64,000 bases of DNA from an uncultured Anaerolineae bacterium. GTDB taxonomy: Bacteria; Chloroflexota; Anaerolineae; Aggregatilineales; Phototrophicaceae. Position numbers and translations under genes: made by a program. The notes beneath the pieces were generated by a model. The model was not told where the DNA came from. It saw nothing but the letters and a program-made list of their open reading frames with translations, and searched no databases. Shown piece after piece: positions 17,867-26,683 of this stretch. The DNA lies in NCBI GenBank assembly GCA_934216615.1, contig CAKQCB010000001.1, positions 62,001 through 126,000 on the forward strand, written 5' to 3'. Positions within the stretch are counted from its first letter, which is position 1; the number at the start of each line of letters is the position of its first letter.

Positions 17867-18017
17867 TTTTTGTACTCCTCAGCATCAAGTTTTAAATTCA
17901 TTGATGATATGTAACTCATTCAAGTTGTTACCTCTATGATAGGGTGACAATGTATGAGGAATGTTTACGCTGTGTAAGAGGAATATCGAAATTCTATAGG
18001 AGAACTATAAGAGGGAA

Positions 18018-18055
18018 ACGTTGGGGTAGAATGAGCAACAATTCCACCCCAAGAA
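18018..18055 (-). terminator. Terminator after malQ
   Basis: Arms 18021-18032 and 18041-18052 (TTGGGGTAGAAT against ATTCCACCCCAA) form a 12-bp stem with one G-U pair on the minus strand and an 8-base loop. A pyrimidine-rich but imperfect tail follows, so strength is uncertain. Confidence 0.5.
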
Positions 18056-18070
18056 TGTAAGCAAATACGT

Positions 18071-19576
18071 TTAAGCGCGGGCGTAAAGATGGGTGAGGTA
18101 GGCTAACCGATCTTTCCCGCCGTGATGAAAATCGTCTTCAGACATGCGCCACTGCCAATTGTCACCGGGTTTGCCGGGCGTGTTCATTCGAGCGTCTGCG
18201 CCAAGATTGAGAATGTCTTGCATCGGCGCGACGCAGGTATGCGCAACCGACATTTGCCCCACGCGGATCATTTCCCAATTCACTTCATGGATCGGGCGGT
18301 CTAAGTATTGTTGCATGAAATTGCGCACTGAATCATCGGTTTCGCTGGGGTCAAGCCACCAGCCCACTGTAGTATTGTTATCATGAGTGCCGGTGTAGAC
18401 CACGCAATTCGGGACGTGGTTATGAGGCAAGAACGAGTTTTCACTGCCTGAGCCACCCCACGCAAATTGTAGAACTTTCATGCCGGGAAGGCTGAGATCA
18501 TCCCGCAGGGCGATGACTTCTGGTGTGATTACGCCCAAGTCTTCGGCAATGATGGGGAGCTTTCCTAATGAGGCTTGGATGACTTCAAAGAATTTGATCC
18601 CCGGGCCGGGCACCCACTGGCCGATCATCGCTGTAGGTTCACTAGCAGGGACTTCCCAGTAAGCATCAAACCCGCGAAAATGGTCAATACGCATGATATC
18701 TACGAGCGTGAGCGTCGCACGGATACGGCGAATCCACCAACTATACCCATCTTCTGCCATCACATCCCATTTGTAGAGCGGGTTGCCCCAACGCTGACCT
18801 GTCGCGCTAAAATAATCCGGCGGGACACCTGCGATCACGGTAGGGTTGCCGACCTCATCTAAATAAAATAGGCTCTGGTTTGCCCACACATCACTGCTGT
18901 CATGCGCGACAAAAATCGGAATATCACCAAACAGACGAATCCCTTTTTCATGCGCGTAATTACGAAGTGCATCCCATTGTTGGAAGAAAACCCATTGGCA
19001 GAATTTATAATGTTCAAGGGCTTCTGCGTAGGTGACTTTGGCTTCGGCTAAGGCTTCGGGCGCACGCTGCGCAAGTTTTACATCCCACTCGACCCACGAT
19101 ACCCCGCCATGAGCATTTTTGAGCGCCATGAAAAGTGCAAAGTCGTCAAGCCAGTAATGGTGCTGTTCGCACCATGTTTCATATTCAGAGCGTTGCATGA
19201 GGGTGGCGGTTTCGGCGAATCGTTTGGAGGCGCGTAATAAAATTTCTTCATGGTAGGGAATCACCCACCCAAAATCGACCCTGTGAGAAGGAAACGCGGG
19301 CACTTCCGCGACATCTGCTTCTGTGAGCCAGCCGTCTTCTACCAAGCGGTCAAAGCTGATGAGTAACGGGTTGCCCGCAAAGGCGGAAAGACATTGATAA
19401 GGTGAGTCGCCATAACTCGTCGGGCCGAGCGGAAGCATCTGCCAGATTTTTTGATGGATAGACGTGAGATAATCTACAAACTGGTACGCGAACTTACCTA
19501 AATCTCCAATGCCATAACGACCGGGAAGTGACGTAGGATGTAGTAAAATACCACTTGAGCGGGGAAATAAAGTCAT
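18071..19576 (-). CDS. malQ: 4-alpha-glucanotransferase (amylomaltase)
   Basis: A 501-residue GH77 enzyme that moves alpha-1,4-glucan segments between maltodextrins during glycogen or maltose use. Motifs: SGILLHPTSLPGRYGIGDLG at the N-terminus, GDIPIFVAHDSSDVWAN, MRIDHFRGFDAYWEVP with the catalytic Asp nucleophile, IIAEDLGVITPEV with the acid/base Glu and YTGTHDNNTTVGWW. ATG 19576 was chosen because AGGG lies seven bases before it; ATG 19579 is the alternative. Other glycogen genes (glgB, glucokinases) lie 35 kb away. It is divergent from recD2. Confidence 0.95.
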   Translation of the reverse strand: MTLFPRSSGILLHPTSLPGRYGIGDLGKFAYQFVDYLTSIHQKIWQMLPLGPTSYGDSPYQCLSAFAGNPLLISFDRLVEDGWLTEADVAEVPAFPSHRVDFGWVIPYHEEILLRASKRFAETATLMQRSEYETWCEQHHYWLDDFALFMALKNAHGGVSWVEWDVKLAQRAPEALAEAKVTYAEALEHYKFCQWVFFQQWDALRNYAHEKGIRLFGDIPIFVAHDSSDVWANQSLFYLDEVGNPTVIAGVPPDYFSATGQRWGNPLYKWDVMAEDGYSWWIRRIRATLTLVDIMRIDHFRGFDAYWEVPASEPTAMIGQWVPGPGIKFFEVIQASLGKLPIIAEDLGVITPEVIALRDDLSLPGMKVLQFAWGGSGSENSFLPHNHVPNCVVYTGTHDNNTTVGWWLDPSETDDSVRNFMQQYLDRPIHEVNWEMIRVGQMSVAHTCVAPMQDILNLGADARMNTPGKPGDNWQWRMSEDDFHHGGKDRLAYLTHLYARA

Positions 19577-19648
19577 CATAAGACCCTGTATAAACAAAGA
19601 CCAAGTGTGATTACAATATCATGCAGATTGTAGCTTGAGTAGATATGT

Positions 19649-19677
19649 TTGTCCTTACTCTAAGTGACAAATAGAAT
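19649..19677 (+). promoter_or_regulatory. Promoter for recD2
   Basis: TTGTCC (19649-19654), a 17-base spacer and TAGAAT (19672-19677) lie 21 bases before ATG 19699. The alternative GTG 19687 would be only nine bases from the -10 box. Confidence 0.4.
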
Positions 19678-19698
19678 AAACACCATGTGGAAATTGCT

Positions 19699-21894
19699 AT
19701 GAATGATGCGTTAAAAGGGACGGTAGAACGGGTCACATTTTTTAACCCTGATAATGGCTACAGCGTGATCAAAATTCAGCCGGATAAAAAATATCCTGAT
19801 GCTCAAGCCCGTGACGGTACGGTGACGGTAGTTGGCGTGATGCCCGAAGTGAGCAGCGGCGAAGTCCTCGAATTTACGGGCACATGGATTACCGATGCGC
19901 GCTATGGCAAACAGTTCAAAGCGGAACAGGTGGTTCCCTCGACACCCAGCACTGAAGAAGGGTTGGTCAGCTATTTACAGGCGACGACTAAAGGTGTAGG
20001 GCCGAAGACCGCGCAAAAAATTGTCGATTATTTTGGCGATCAAACGATTGAAGTTTTAGATCACGACCCGAAGAAAATTTTAGAAATCCCCGGCATCAAA
20101 CATGAGTTGGCGAAAGAAGTCATTCGCACATGGTCGAATGGGCAAGATGTCCGCCGAACGATGATCTATCTGCAAGGCTACGGCGTGACCTACAAAATGG
20201 CCGAGCGGATTTTTCGTCATTACGGTACTAAAACCGTCGATACCATCAGCAAAGACCCGTTTGCTTTGGCCGACGATGTGTTTGGCATCGGCTTTGTCCG
20301 TGCGGATGAAATCGCGCGCGAAATGGGATTAGCCAGCGACGCGCATCAACGGGTGCGGGCAGGTTTGCAATACGCCCTGAACCAAATGAGCAAAGAGGGG
20401 CATACCTTTTTGCCTCGTCAAGAATTGATCGCCAAAACGGGCGAACTCCTCAAAATTGATAACCCCGCGCGCGCCGAAGCCGTGCTCAGCAGTGAGCTAC
20501 TTCATGAAAATTTGATTGCCGATTCAGAGGGGATTGTCGCGGGGGAAGCGATCTATCTGCCTTTGTATTACCACTCAGAACGAGGGGCGGCCAAACGCAT
20601 CCATATGCTCAACAGCATGCCCTCGCTGCTTCAAGAAAAGACCAAAACGCTCCAGTGGCGTAAGTTTCTCGACAAGATTTCACGCAAAAACAAAGTGGAT
20701 TTAACTGAGCAACAGCAAGGCGCTGTTCAAGCCGCGCTGACCAATAAAGTGAGCGTGCTCACGGGTGGCCCGGGCACAGGAAAAACCACCACCTTACGCA
20801 TGGTCATCGGCGCGTTAGAAGCGCTGGATGTGACGTATGCGCTGGCCTCACCAACAGGGCGCGCCGCCAAACGACTCGGCGAAGCCACAGATCGCCCAGC
20901 GCGGACGATTCACCGCCTGCTTTCGTTCGTTCCGGGCGAGGGGTTTCAATTTGATGAGGATAACCCCCTTGAGATTGAGATGTTGGTGATTGATGAGTCG
21001 TCGATGATCGACTTGCTGCTGTTCAATGACGTCTTAAAGGCCTTGCCTCCAGAAGCGCATCTCTTGTTGGTCGGCGACGTGGATCAGCTTCCTAGCGTGG
21101 GTGCAGGCAATGTATTGAACGATGTGATTTCCAGTCAGGCGGCGCATGTCACCCGCTTGGATGTGATCTTCCGTCAAGCCGAAACCAGTCATATCGTGAC
21201 CAACGCCCATAAAATCAATCGTGGTGATATGCCGATTTTAGATAACAGCAGTAATGACTTCTTCTTCTTCAAACAAGAAGACCCGTTTGAAGCGAGCCAG
21301 CTTGTGGTGGATGTCGTGGTCAACCGTTTGCCCGCCAAGTTTGGGGTAGACCCGCTTCAAGATGTGCAGGTGATCGCGCCGATGTATCGTGGCCCTGTCG
21401 GCGTGAACACGCTCAATGAGGCCTTGCAACGCGCGTTAAACGGAAGCACGACCCGCATTTCTAAACAGTTGGGCGGAAGAACCTATCGCGTAGGCGACAA
21501 GGTGATGCAGACGCGCAATAATTATGAGAAAGAAGTCTTCAACGGCGACATCGGCTTTATTCACGGCATTGATCTTGAAGAACAGTTTGTCGAAGTGCGC
21601 TTTGAAGATCGTTATGTCGAATACGACTGGATTGAAATGGACGAATTGATCCATGCCTACTGCATCAGCACACACCGCAGTCAAGGCTCTGAATATCCCG
21701 TCGTGGTCATGCCGGTGATGACCCAGCACTATATGATGTTACAGCGCAATTTGCTCTATACCGCGGTCACGCGGGCGAAACAGATCGTGGTGTTGGTCGG
21801 TATGCCCCGCGCGGTTGCGATGGCGGTCAGTAATAACAAGGTGGCCGAACGGTACAGCGGTCTACGCGCACGGTTGCAAGGACGGGGCGAGTAA
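19699..21894 (+). CDS. recD2: RecD2-type ATP-dependent DNA helicase
   Basis: A 731-residue superfamily 1B 5'-3' helicase that acts in DNA repair without RecBC. The order is N-terminal OB-like domain (LKGTVERVTFFNPDNGYSVI, about 1-90), helix-hairpin-helix region (GVGPKTAQKIVDYFG, about 95-200), Walker A VLTGGPGTGKTTTLRM, motif II MLVIDESSMIDLLL, motif III LLLVGDVDQLPSVGAGNVL, and C-terminal motifs STHRSQGSEYPVVVMPV and LLYTAVTRAK. ATG 19699 was preferred over GTG 19687 because of the promoter position. The stop lies three bases from the convergent LysM gene, with no terminator visible between. Confidence 0.95.
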   Translation: MNDALKGTVERVTFFNPDNGYSVIKIQPDKKYPDAQARDGTVTVVGVMPEVSSGEVLEFTGTWITDARYGKQFKAEQVVPSTPSTEEGLVSYLQATTKGVGPKTAQKIVDYFGDQTIEVLDHDPKKILEIPGIKHELAKEVIRTWSNGQDVRRTMIYLQGYGVTYKMAERIFRHYGTKTVDTISKDPFALADDVFGIGFVRADEIAREMGLASDAHQRVRAGLQYALNQMSKEGHTFLPRQELIAKTGELLKIDNPARAEAVLSSELLHENLIADSEGIVAGEAIYLPLYYHSERGAAKRIHMLNSMPSLLQEKTKTLQWRKFLDKISRKNKVDLTEQQQGAVQAALTNKVSVLTGGPGTGKTTTLRMVIGALEALDVTYALASPTGRAAKRLGEATDRPARTIHRLLSFVPGEGFQFDEDNPLEIEMLVIDESSMIDLLLFNDVLKALPPEAHLLLVGDVDQLPSVGAGNVLNDVISSQAAHVTRLDVIFRQAETSHIVTNAHKINRGDMPILDNSSNDFFFFKQEDPFEASQLVVDVVVNRLPAKFGVDPLQDVQVIAPMYRGPVGVNTLNEALQRALNGSTTRISKQLGGRTYRVGDKVMQTRNNYEKEVFNGDIGFIHGIDLEEQFVEVRFEDRYVEYDWIEMDELIHAYCISTHRSQGSEYPVVVMPVMTQHYMMLQRNLLYTAVTRAKQIVVLVGMPRAVAMAVSNNKVAERYSGLRARLQGRGE

Positions 21895-21897
21895 ACC

Positions 21898-22671
21898 TTA
21901 CCGTTGTGGGATGCGTAATTCTTGCCCCTCATAAACCATGTTGGGATCGGTCAAATTGTTCAGCTCGACAATTTGCTCAACGGTGACGCTGTACATCTGC
22001 GCGATGATGACGAGTGTTTGCCCTGCAAGAACGGTATGCGTTCTCGGCGCTAAGGACGGGTCTGGGGGCAGGATGTCTAAACGCAGGTCGAGGACATAAT
22101 CTGTAATTTCGCCGTTCACATCAAATTGTAAGCGTTGCAACAGCGCGGGGATGTTTAAACGCCGTCCGCTTTCGGTTGCGGTGGGGGCGATGTCGGTCAT
22201 TTCGCTTAAGCGTAAGAATGCACTTTGGGCTACAAATAAGTCAATGAAGTACCGCGCTTGAAAAATCTCTTTCTCAAGATTGTTCATCGTCCCTTCCACA
22301 TCGAAGCCAATGCCTAGCTCGGCTAAAGGCACGCGCCAACTACGTTCATTGTCGGTCACAATCAACGAGGCTTGAGGCGCGCTGTTCATCAAGAGCACAC
22401 GAACCTCATCAAGGGTTGTCCCGCTGATGTCGATGTCGGCAATCGTTGTCCCTGAAGGCATCCGCCTTGTGATGGGAACGGCAAACAGGATGACGAGGAA
22501 GACGAGACACAAAATCAAACCAACGCCTAACGCAAAACAACCGATGACCCAGTATTTCAAAATGGAGTCATCGTCTTGTGTTTTCCTTCTCGGCCGATAG
22601 TGTGATGATTTTAAGACCCCAGTACGCGGCTCAAGGGGTGGAATATACGTGTTACTGGGGTTGGGTCGCAT
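21898..22671 (-). CDS. Membrane-anchored LysM protein with PG-binding domain
   Basis: This 257-residue protein has a basic cytoplasmic N-terminus (about 1-38), one membrane helix (WVIGCFALGVGLILCLVFL and following), an extracytoplasmic domain like PG_binding_4/YoaR (TIADIDISGTTLDEVRVLL through the RLNIPALLQRL region) and a C-terminal LysM (HTVLAGQTLVIIAQMYSV..IVELNNL, about 210-257) that binds peptidoglycan. It likely tethers the envelope to the wall. ATG 22671 has GGAGGA ten bases upstream; the longer frame from ATG 22689 has no such site. It is convergent with recD2 and divergent from the YcaQ-type gene. Confidence 0.85.
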   Translation of the reverse strand: MRPNPSNTYIPPLEPRTGVLKSSHYRPRRKTQDDDSILKYWVIGCFALGVGLILCLVFLVILFAVPITRRMPSGTTIADIDISGTTLDEVRVLLMNSAPQASLIVTDNERSWRVPLAELGIGFDVEGTMNNLEKEIFQARYFIDLFVAQSAFLRLSEMTDIAPTATESGRRLNIPALLQRLQFDVNGEITDYVLDLRLDILPPDPSLAPRTHTVLAGQTLVIIAQMYSVTVEQIVELNNLTDPNMVYEGQELRIPQR

Positions 22672-22749
22672 GATAGGCACGTCCTCCATATAACATTTTC
22701 ATAAGAAATTCATGATAGTTCTATTGAAACGAGTTTTCATGAAATCATA

Positions 22750-22779
22750 TTGCCCAATTATTGGGGGATTCGTTATACT
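22750..22779 (+). promoter_or_regulatory. Promoter for the YcaQ-type glycosylase gene
   Basis: TTGCCC (22750-22755), an 18-base spacer and TATACT (22774-22779) stand 33 bases before ATG 22813. This rules against a start at 22750. Confidence 0.55.
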
Positions 22780-22812
22780 ATAGAAAATTTGTTCTTATCT
22801 TTAGTGGGGGGA

Positions 22813-24075
22813 ATGATGAACATTTCGCAACAAACCATGCGTCGGTTCATTTTAGGAAAACAAGGTTTATTTCCGGGACGTCGCTGGCAAGGAAAAGCGG
22901 GGGTATCGCAGGCGATCCACGCCATTGAGTCTTTGCAGATTGACCCTGTGGTGGTGGTGGCGCGCAGTCATGACATCGCTTTGTGGGGGCGGGTGGCTGA
23001 CTATCAACCCGAATATTTAGATCAACTGGCGCACCAAGACCGCGAATTTTTTGACTATGGCAACTTATTATTTTATTACCCTATGCGCGACCTGCCATAT
23101 TTCAAAAGTGTGATGCAGTTGAGCAACGGTCATTATCAAGAAGTCATCGCTGGTCACAGCGACATCATCGACTTTGTGCGTGAGGCACTGCGCCAAGAAG
23201 GGCCGTTGAGCAGTCGCGATTTTAAAGGGACGAACCGCGTCGAAATGTACCGCGCCCGAAAGGACAGCGGGCTTGCGCTGCGTTATTTGTGGGAAAGTGG
23301 CGAGCTGATGACCCACAGCCGAAGCACCTCTTTTGACCGCCGTTATCACTTTGCTGAAGGGATCATCCCCGCCGACCTGATGCGAGAGGTCAGCCTTGAA
23401 GATGCTCAAAATTATTTTATTCAAAAGGCGGCGCGCGAAGTTGCGTTGTTTAGCGAAACGTTGTGGACATGGCGCTTTCGCACGATGTTCCCCGCGGTCA
23501 GGTCAGGCCCTGAAGCGCGCAAACTCTTTCAAGCGTTTAAAGAAGCCTCTCTCGAACCTGTGACGATTGCCGATGTGAAAGCGTCTCACTTTGTTTTCAA
23601 AGAGGATGTTCCACTTCTAGAGGTGCTTGAACGTGGCGACATCCCGCCCGAATGGGCTTCTGTCGCGTCCACCATGTACGATGAAGTGGCCTTTTTATCG
23701 CCGTTGGAAATGGTGAGCGCGCGTAGTCGTGCCAAAACCGTGTTCAACTTTGAGTATATTTGGGAAATTTATAAGAAACCTCATCAGCGTCGTTGGGGAT
23801 ATTACGTCTTGCCCATCTTGTACGGTGACCAGTTGGTTGGCCGAATCGACCCGAAATTTGACCGCAAAACCAAAACTCTGCTCATCAATGGCTTTTGGAT
23901 AGAAGAACAAACCGACCCGCTCGATGAACGGTTCATCTTGGCGTTAGGGAAGGGTTTGGAAAGTTTCGCGAAACTTCACGATGCCAAAGCCATTGATCTC
24001 ACCGCCGTGAAACAACACCCTTCGATGCGTTTGCTCAAAAAGCAAAAGCGAAGCGTGCCTTGGTCAAAGGGCTAA
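22813..24075 (+). CDS. YcaQ-type winged-helix DNA glycosylase (crosslink repair)
   Basis: A 420-residue HTH_42 (AlkZ/YcaQ) family protein. E. coli YcaQ (AlkX) removes alkylated bases and unhooks interstrand crosslinks. The family catalytic Q-x-D motif is visible as LQIDPVVVVARSHD in the N-terminal region. Further family blocks are YGNLLFYYPMRDLPYF, GPLSSRDF, ALRYLWESGELMTHSR, the hydrophobic FLSPLEMVSARSRAKTVFNF and YYVLPILYGDQLVGRIDPKFDRK. ATG 22813 follows GGGGGGA and a good promoter; a second ATG is at 22816. The 3' end overlaps the convergent alcohol dehydrogenase gene by 12 bases. Confidence 0.85.
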   Translation: MMNISQQTMRRFILGKQGLFPGRRWQGKAGVSQAIHAIESLQIDPVVVVARSHDIALWGRVADYQPEYLDQLAHQDREFFDYGNLLFYYPMRDLPYFKSVMQLSNGHYQEVIAGHSDIIDFVREALRQEGPLSSRDFKGTNRVEMYRARKDSGLALRYLWESGELMTHSRSTSFDRRYHFAEGIIPADLMREVSLEDAQNYFIQKAAREVALFSETLWTWRFRTMFPAVRSGPEARKLFQAFKEASLEPVTIADVKASHFVFKEDVPLLEVLERGDIPPEWASVASTMYDEVAFLSPLEMVSARSRAKTVFNFEYIWEIYKKPHQRRWGYYVLPILYGDQLVGRIDPKFDRKTKTLLINGFWIEEQTDPLDERFILALGKGLESFAKLHDAKAIDLTAVKQHPSMRLLKKQKRSVPWSKG

Positions 24076-25215
24076 TTGAAGAATCTGCGTTAATTCAGCC
24101 GTCGTCAGCTTGATCGGGTTGCCTTGCATCGAACTGGCGACGGTAGCTTTTTCTACAATCGCATCAAAGTCCGCTTCTGTAACTTCATAGCGTGAGAGGC
24201 GCGGAATCTCCAATTCACGCGTGATTGAGCGTAACGTTTGGATTAAATTTTCGAGGTTGCCTTCACCGCCCAACCAACGATCCACCTGCAGATAGCGCTC
24301 TAAAATTGGCGAATCTGGCGCACGTTCTTGCAACGCTTGAATGTTGACCTGTGTTACGGGCGCTAATAAGGACGCACAGAGCGCACCATGCGGGGCATCG
24401 AACATACCCCCCATCGGCCCTGCAAAGCCATGCACCGCGCCTAATTTCGCATTGGCGAGGGCTAAGCCACCGAGTAAGCTGGTGAGCGCCATCGCTTCGC
24501 GGGCGTCTGTATCTTCAGGGTGATGATACGCGCGCACAAGCGCTTGGCCTGCGTGTTGAATCCCGACAGCGCACAGCGCATCTGTAATGGGGTTGGACTT
24601 GTTAGATACAAACGGTTCGATCACTTGGGTGAGCGCATCCATACCGGTTTGCGCGGTGATTTCTGGAGGCATGCCATACGTCAGCGTCGGGTCTACTAAG
24701 GCGATACGAGGAAGCATCAACGGACTGCGCAAACTCACTTTGACCGCATGTTCTTTCGAGCTTAAGACCGCGTTGGAAGTGACTTCTGAACCTGTCCCCG
24801 CGGTTGTTGGAATGGCGATGAACGGCAGGGCGGGTTGTTTGAGAGGTTGGCCTTTGCCAATGACTTCCAGATAATCCAACGGGTCACCTTGATTGGTGAC
24901 TAATGCGGCAATCGCTTTGCCTGTGTCTAATACACTTCCCCCGCCGATGCTGACGACCACCTGCGCGCCAAACTCACGGGCGCGCTGTACCCCATCTTGC
25001 GCAAGCGCGATATCTGGCTCACCCGTCACTTGGAAGATGTGAACCTCTAAATGAGCCTCAGCGAGTTTTGACAGAATCGATTCGACCCGTTTTAAAGCCC
25101 CGCCTGTGACGAGGAAGACTTGATTGCCAAATGCGCTCGCTAATTTGGGCAGTTGGTCGATGCTTCCCGCGCCAAAAATGATTTTGGTGGCGGTTGCAAA
25201 TTCAAAAATACTCAT
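24064..25215 (-). CDS. Iron-containing (group III) alcohol dehydrogenase
   Basis: The protein has 383 residues and catalyses NAD(P)-dependent alcohol/aldehyde interconversion. The nucleotide-binding loop is SIGGGSVLDTGKAIAA, and the C-terminal metal region reads GAVHGFAGPMGGMFDAPHGAL with two His ligands. In place of the usual D-A-L-T-H it has GMDALTQVIEPFVSN, so one of the four common metal ligands is Gln; some relatives share this. ATG 25215 overlaps the stop of the monooxygenase gene as ATGA, which shows translational coupling and favours it over ATG 25221. It is the last gene of a seven-gene operon. Confidence 0.9.
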   Translation of the reverse strand: MSIFEFATATKIIFGAGSIDQLPKLASAFGNQVFLVTGGALKRVESILSKLAEAHLEVHIFQVTGEPDIALAQDGVQRAREFGAQVVVSIGGGSVLDTGKAIAALVTNQGDPLDYLEVIGKGQPLKQPALPFIAIPTTAGTGSEVTSNAVLSSKEHAVKVSLRSPLMLPRIALVDPTLTYGMPPEITAQTGMDALTQVIEPFVSNKSNPITDALCAVGIQHAGQALVRAYHHPEDTDAREAMALTSLLGGLALANAKLGAVHGFAGPMGGMFDAPHGALCASLLAPVTQVNIQALQERAPDSPILERYLQVDRWLGGEGNLENLIQTLRSITRELEIPRLSRYEVTEADFDAIVEKATVASSMQGNPIKLTTAELTQILQLAL

Positions 25216-25520
25216 GACCATGCCTCATCGGTGGGGAAGATATTTTTATATTTCACGCTGGTTCGGGGTTCGGTCATCATGTCTGCTACGGTTTCGCGCC
25301 AACGTAGATAGTGTTCCGTCGCATGATGTTTGGGGACATCTTCAGCGGTGCGAAAGACTTCGTATAAGGTGAAATGAGAGGGGTTTTCACGGTCTTGGAG
25401 GACATCAAACTGTATAATGCCCGCTTCTTGCAGACTTCCTTGTGCGTTCTTCAATGTGATCTCTAAAAACGCATCAATCGTTTCGGGTTTGACGTACACT
25501 TGAACAATCGAAATATACAT
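25212..25520 (-). CDS. ABM-domain quinol monooxygenase-like protein
   Basis: This 102-residue single ferredoxin-like ABM domain starts MYISIVQVYVKPETIDAFLE and contains GIIQFDVLQDRENPSHFTLYEVF and YLRWRETV. The family includes LsrG (an isomerase for processed autoinducer-2), YgiN (quinol monooxygenase) and cofactor-free polyketide oxygenases. The form matches LsrG/YgiN-type proteins most closely. GAGAGG stands five to six bases before the ATG. It sits 19 bases after the old yellow enzyme gene and is coupled to the alcohol dehydrogenase by a 4-base overlap, so it probably acts on the same pathway. Confidence 0.85.
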   Translation of the reverse strand: MYISIVQVYVKPETIDAFLEITLKNAQGSLQEAGIIQFDVLQDRENPSHFTLYEVFRTAEDVPKHHATEHYLRWRETVADMMTEPRTSVKYKNIFPTDEAWS

Positions 25521-25539
25521 AAAAACCTCTCTCCATAAC

Positions 25540-26649
25540 TCATGATGTGACAGAATTGATTTTAACTGTTTCTAGGCCACGTTGGTATTGTACGGGAAGT
25601 AGAGATTCGATATTGGCTTTGAGTTCAATCGCGGCTTGGATCGGCCAATTCGGGTTAATCAACAGCGGGCGACCTAATAAAACAAGGTCTGCTTCGCCAT
25701 TTTGGATGATTTCTTCAGCGTGCTGTGCCTCTGTAATGATGCCAACTGCGGCTGTAGGGATGTTCGCTTCTTGGCGTATTTTCGAAGCCAAAGGCACTTG
25801 ATACCCCGCGCTTACGGGGATTGCCACGCCGGGAATTGCACCCCCTGAACTGCAATCGATCAGGTCAGCGCCCAATTCACGCAGATGGTGAGAGAGGGCG
25901 ACAGAATCTTCCACTGTCCAGCCATCTTCGCGCCAATCGGTCGCGGAAAGGCGGACAAATAATACGGTGTCGGGGTTTAAGGCGGAACGAATTTCTTGGG
26001 TGACTTCGCGAATCAAACGGGTGCGGTTATCGAACGATCCGCCGTAGGCATCGTCGCGATGGTTGCTGAGCGGGGAATAGAAACTGTGTAAGAGATAGCC
26101 GTGTGCGCCGTGAATTTCGATCACGTCAAACCCTGCTTGTTCAGCGTGTAAGGCCGCCATCACAAATTTCTGTTTGACTTCGGCGATCTGCTCCAGCGTC
26201 ATCGCTTCAGGCACGCGGAAATGCCGATTGAATGGGATCGCACTTGGCCCAATGCTCGGCCAACCGCCTTCGCTATCGCTGAGGGGTTGCCCGCCTGCCC
26301 AAGGTTGAGCGGTTCCGGCTTTGCGTCCCGCATGTGCAATTTGAATCCCTGCTTTTGCGCCTTGTTTGTGGATGAGGTCAACGAGTTTTTTATAAGCAGG
26401 GATGTGCTCATCTGTCCAGATACCCAAGTCTTGAGGGGAAATTCGACCGCGCGGTTCAACGGCGGTGGCTTCAAGGATGATCAACCCCGCGCCACCTGCG
26501 GCGCGTGCGCCTAAATGGAGCGTGTGCCAATCCGACGGGAACCCCACTTTGCTCTCTGCGCTGTATTGACACATCGGCGCCATGCCAATACGGTTGCGAA
26601 ATACAGTATTTCGTATAGTCAGTGGGGAAAAAAGTGAAGACATACGCAT
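25540..26649 (-). CDS. Old yellow enzyme family NADPH dehydrogenase, YqjM-like
   Basis: An FMN-dependent ene-reductase of 369 residues that reduces activated C=C bonds. It has the YqjM-class features APMCQYSA with the redox-tuning Cys, LGARAAGGAGLIILEATAV, QIAHAGRKA, DVIEIHGAHGYLLHSFYSP (His pair of the substrate site) and YGGSFDNRTRL, and ends with LLGRPLLINPNW. Two near N-terminal ATGs (26649, 26643) are possible. It is within the minus-strand operon, between an LLM oxidoreductase gene and the ABM gene. The substrate is unknown. Confidence 0.93.
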   Translation of the reverse strand: MRMSSLFSPLTIRNTVFRNRIGMAPMCQYSAESKVGFPSDWHTLHLGARAAGGAGLIILEATAVEPRGRISPQDLGIWTDEHIPAYKKLVDLIHKQGAKAGIQIAHAGRKAGTAQPWAGGQPLSDSEGGWPSIGPSAIPFNRHFRVPEAMTLEQIAEVKQKFVMAALHAEQAGFDVIEIHGAHGYLLHSFYSPLSNHRDDAYGGSFDNRTRLIREVTQEIRSALNPDTVLFVRLSATDWREDGWTVEDSVALSHHLRELGADLIDCSSGGAIPGVAIPVSAGYQVPLASKIRQEANIPTAAVGIITEAQHAEEIIQNGEADLVLLGRPLLINPNWPIQAAIELKANIESLLPVQYQRGLETVKINSVTS

Positions 26650-26683
26650 AAACCTATTCTACTTGTCGTGATGTTGAGATGGA

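Noticed and set aside
17867..18017. CIRCE or HAIR element upstream of hsp20
   Set aside because: Only short imperfect repeats (AACT-6-AGTT near 17913) are present; neither consensus is met.
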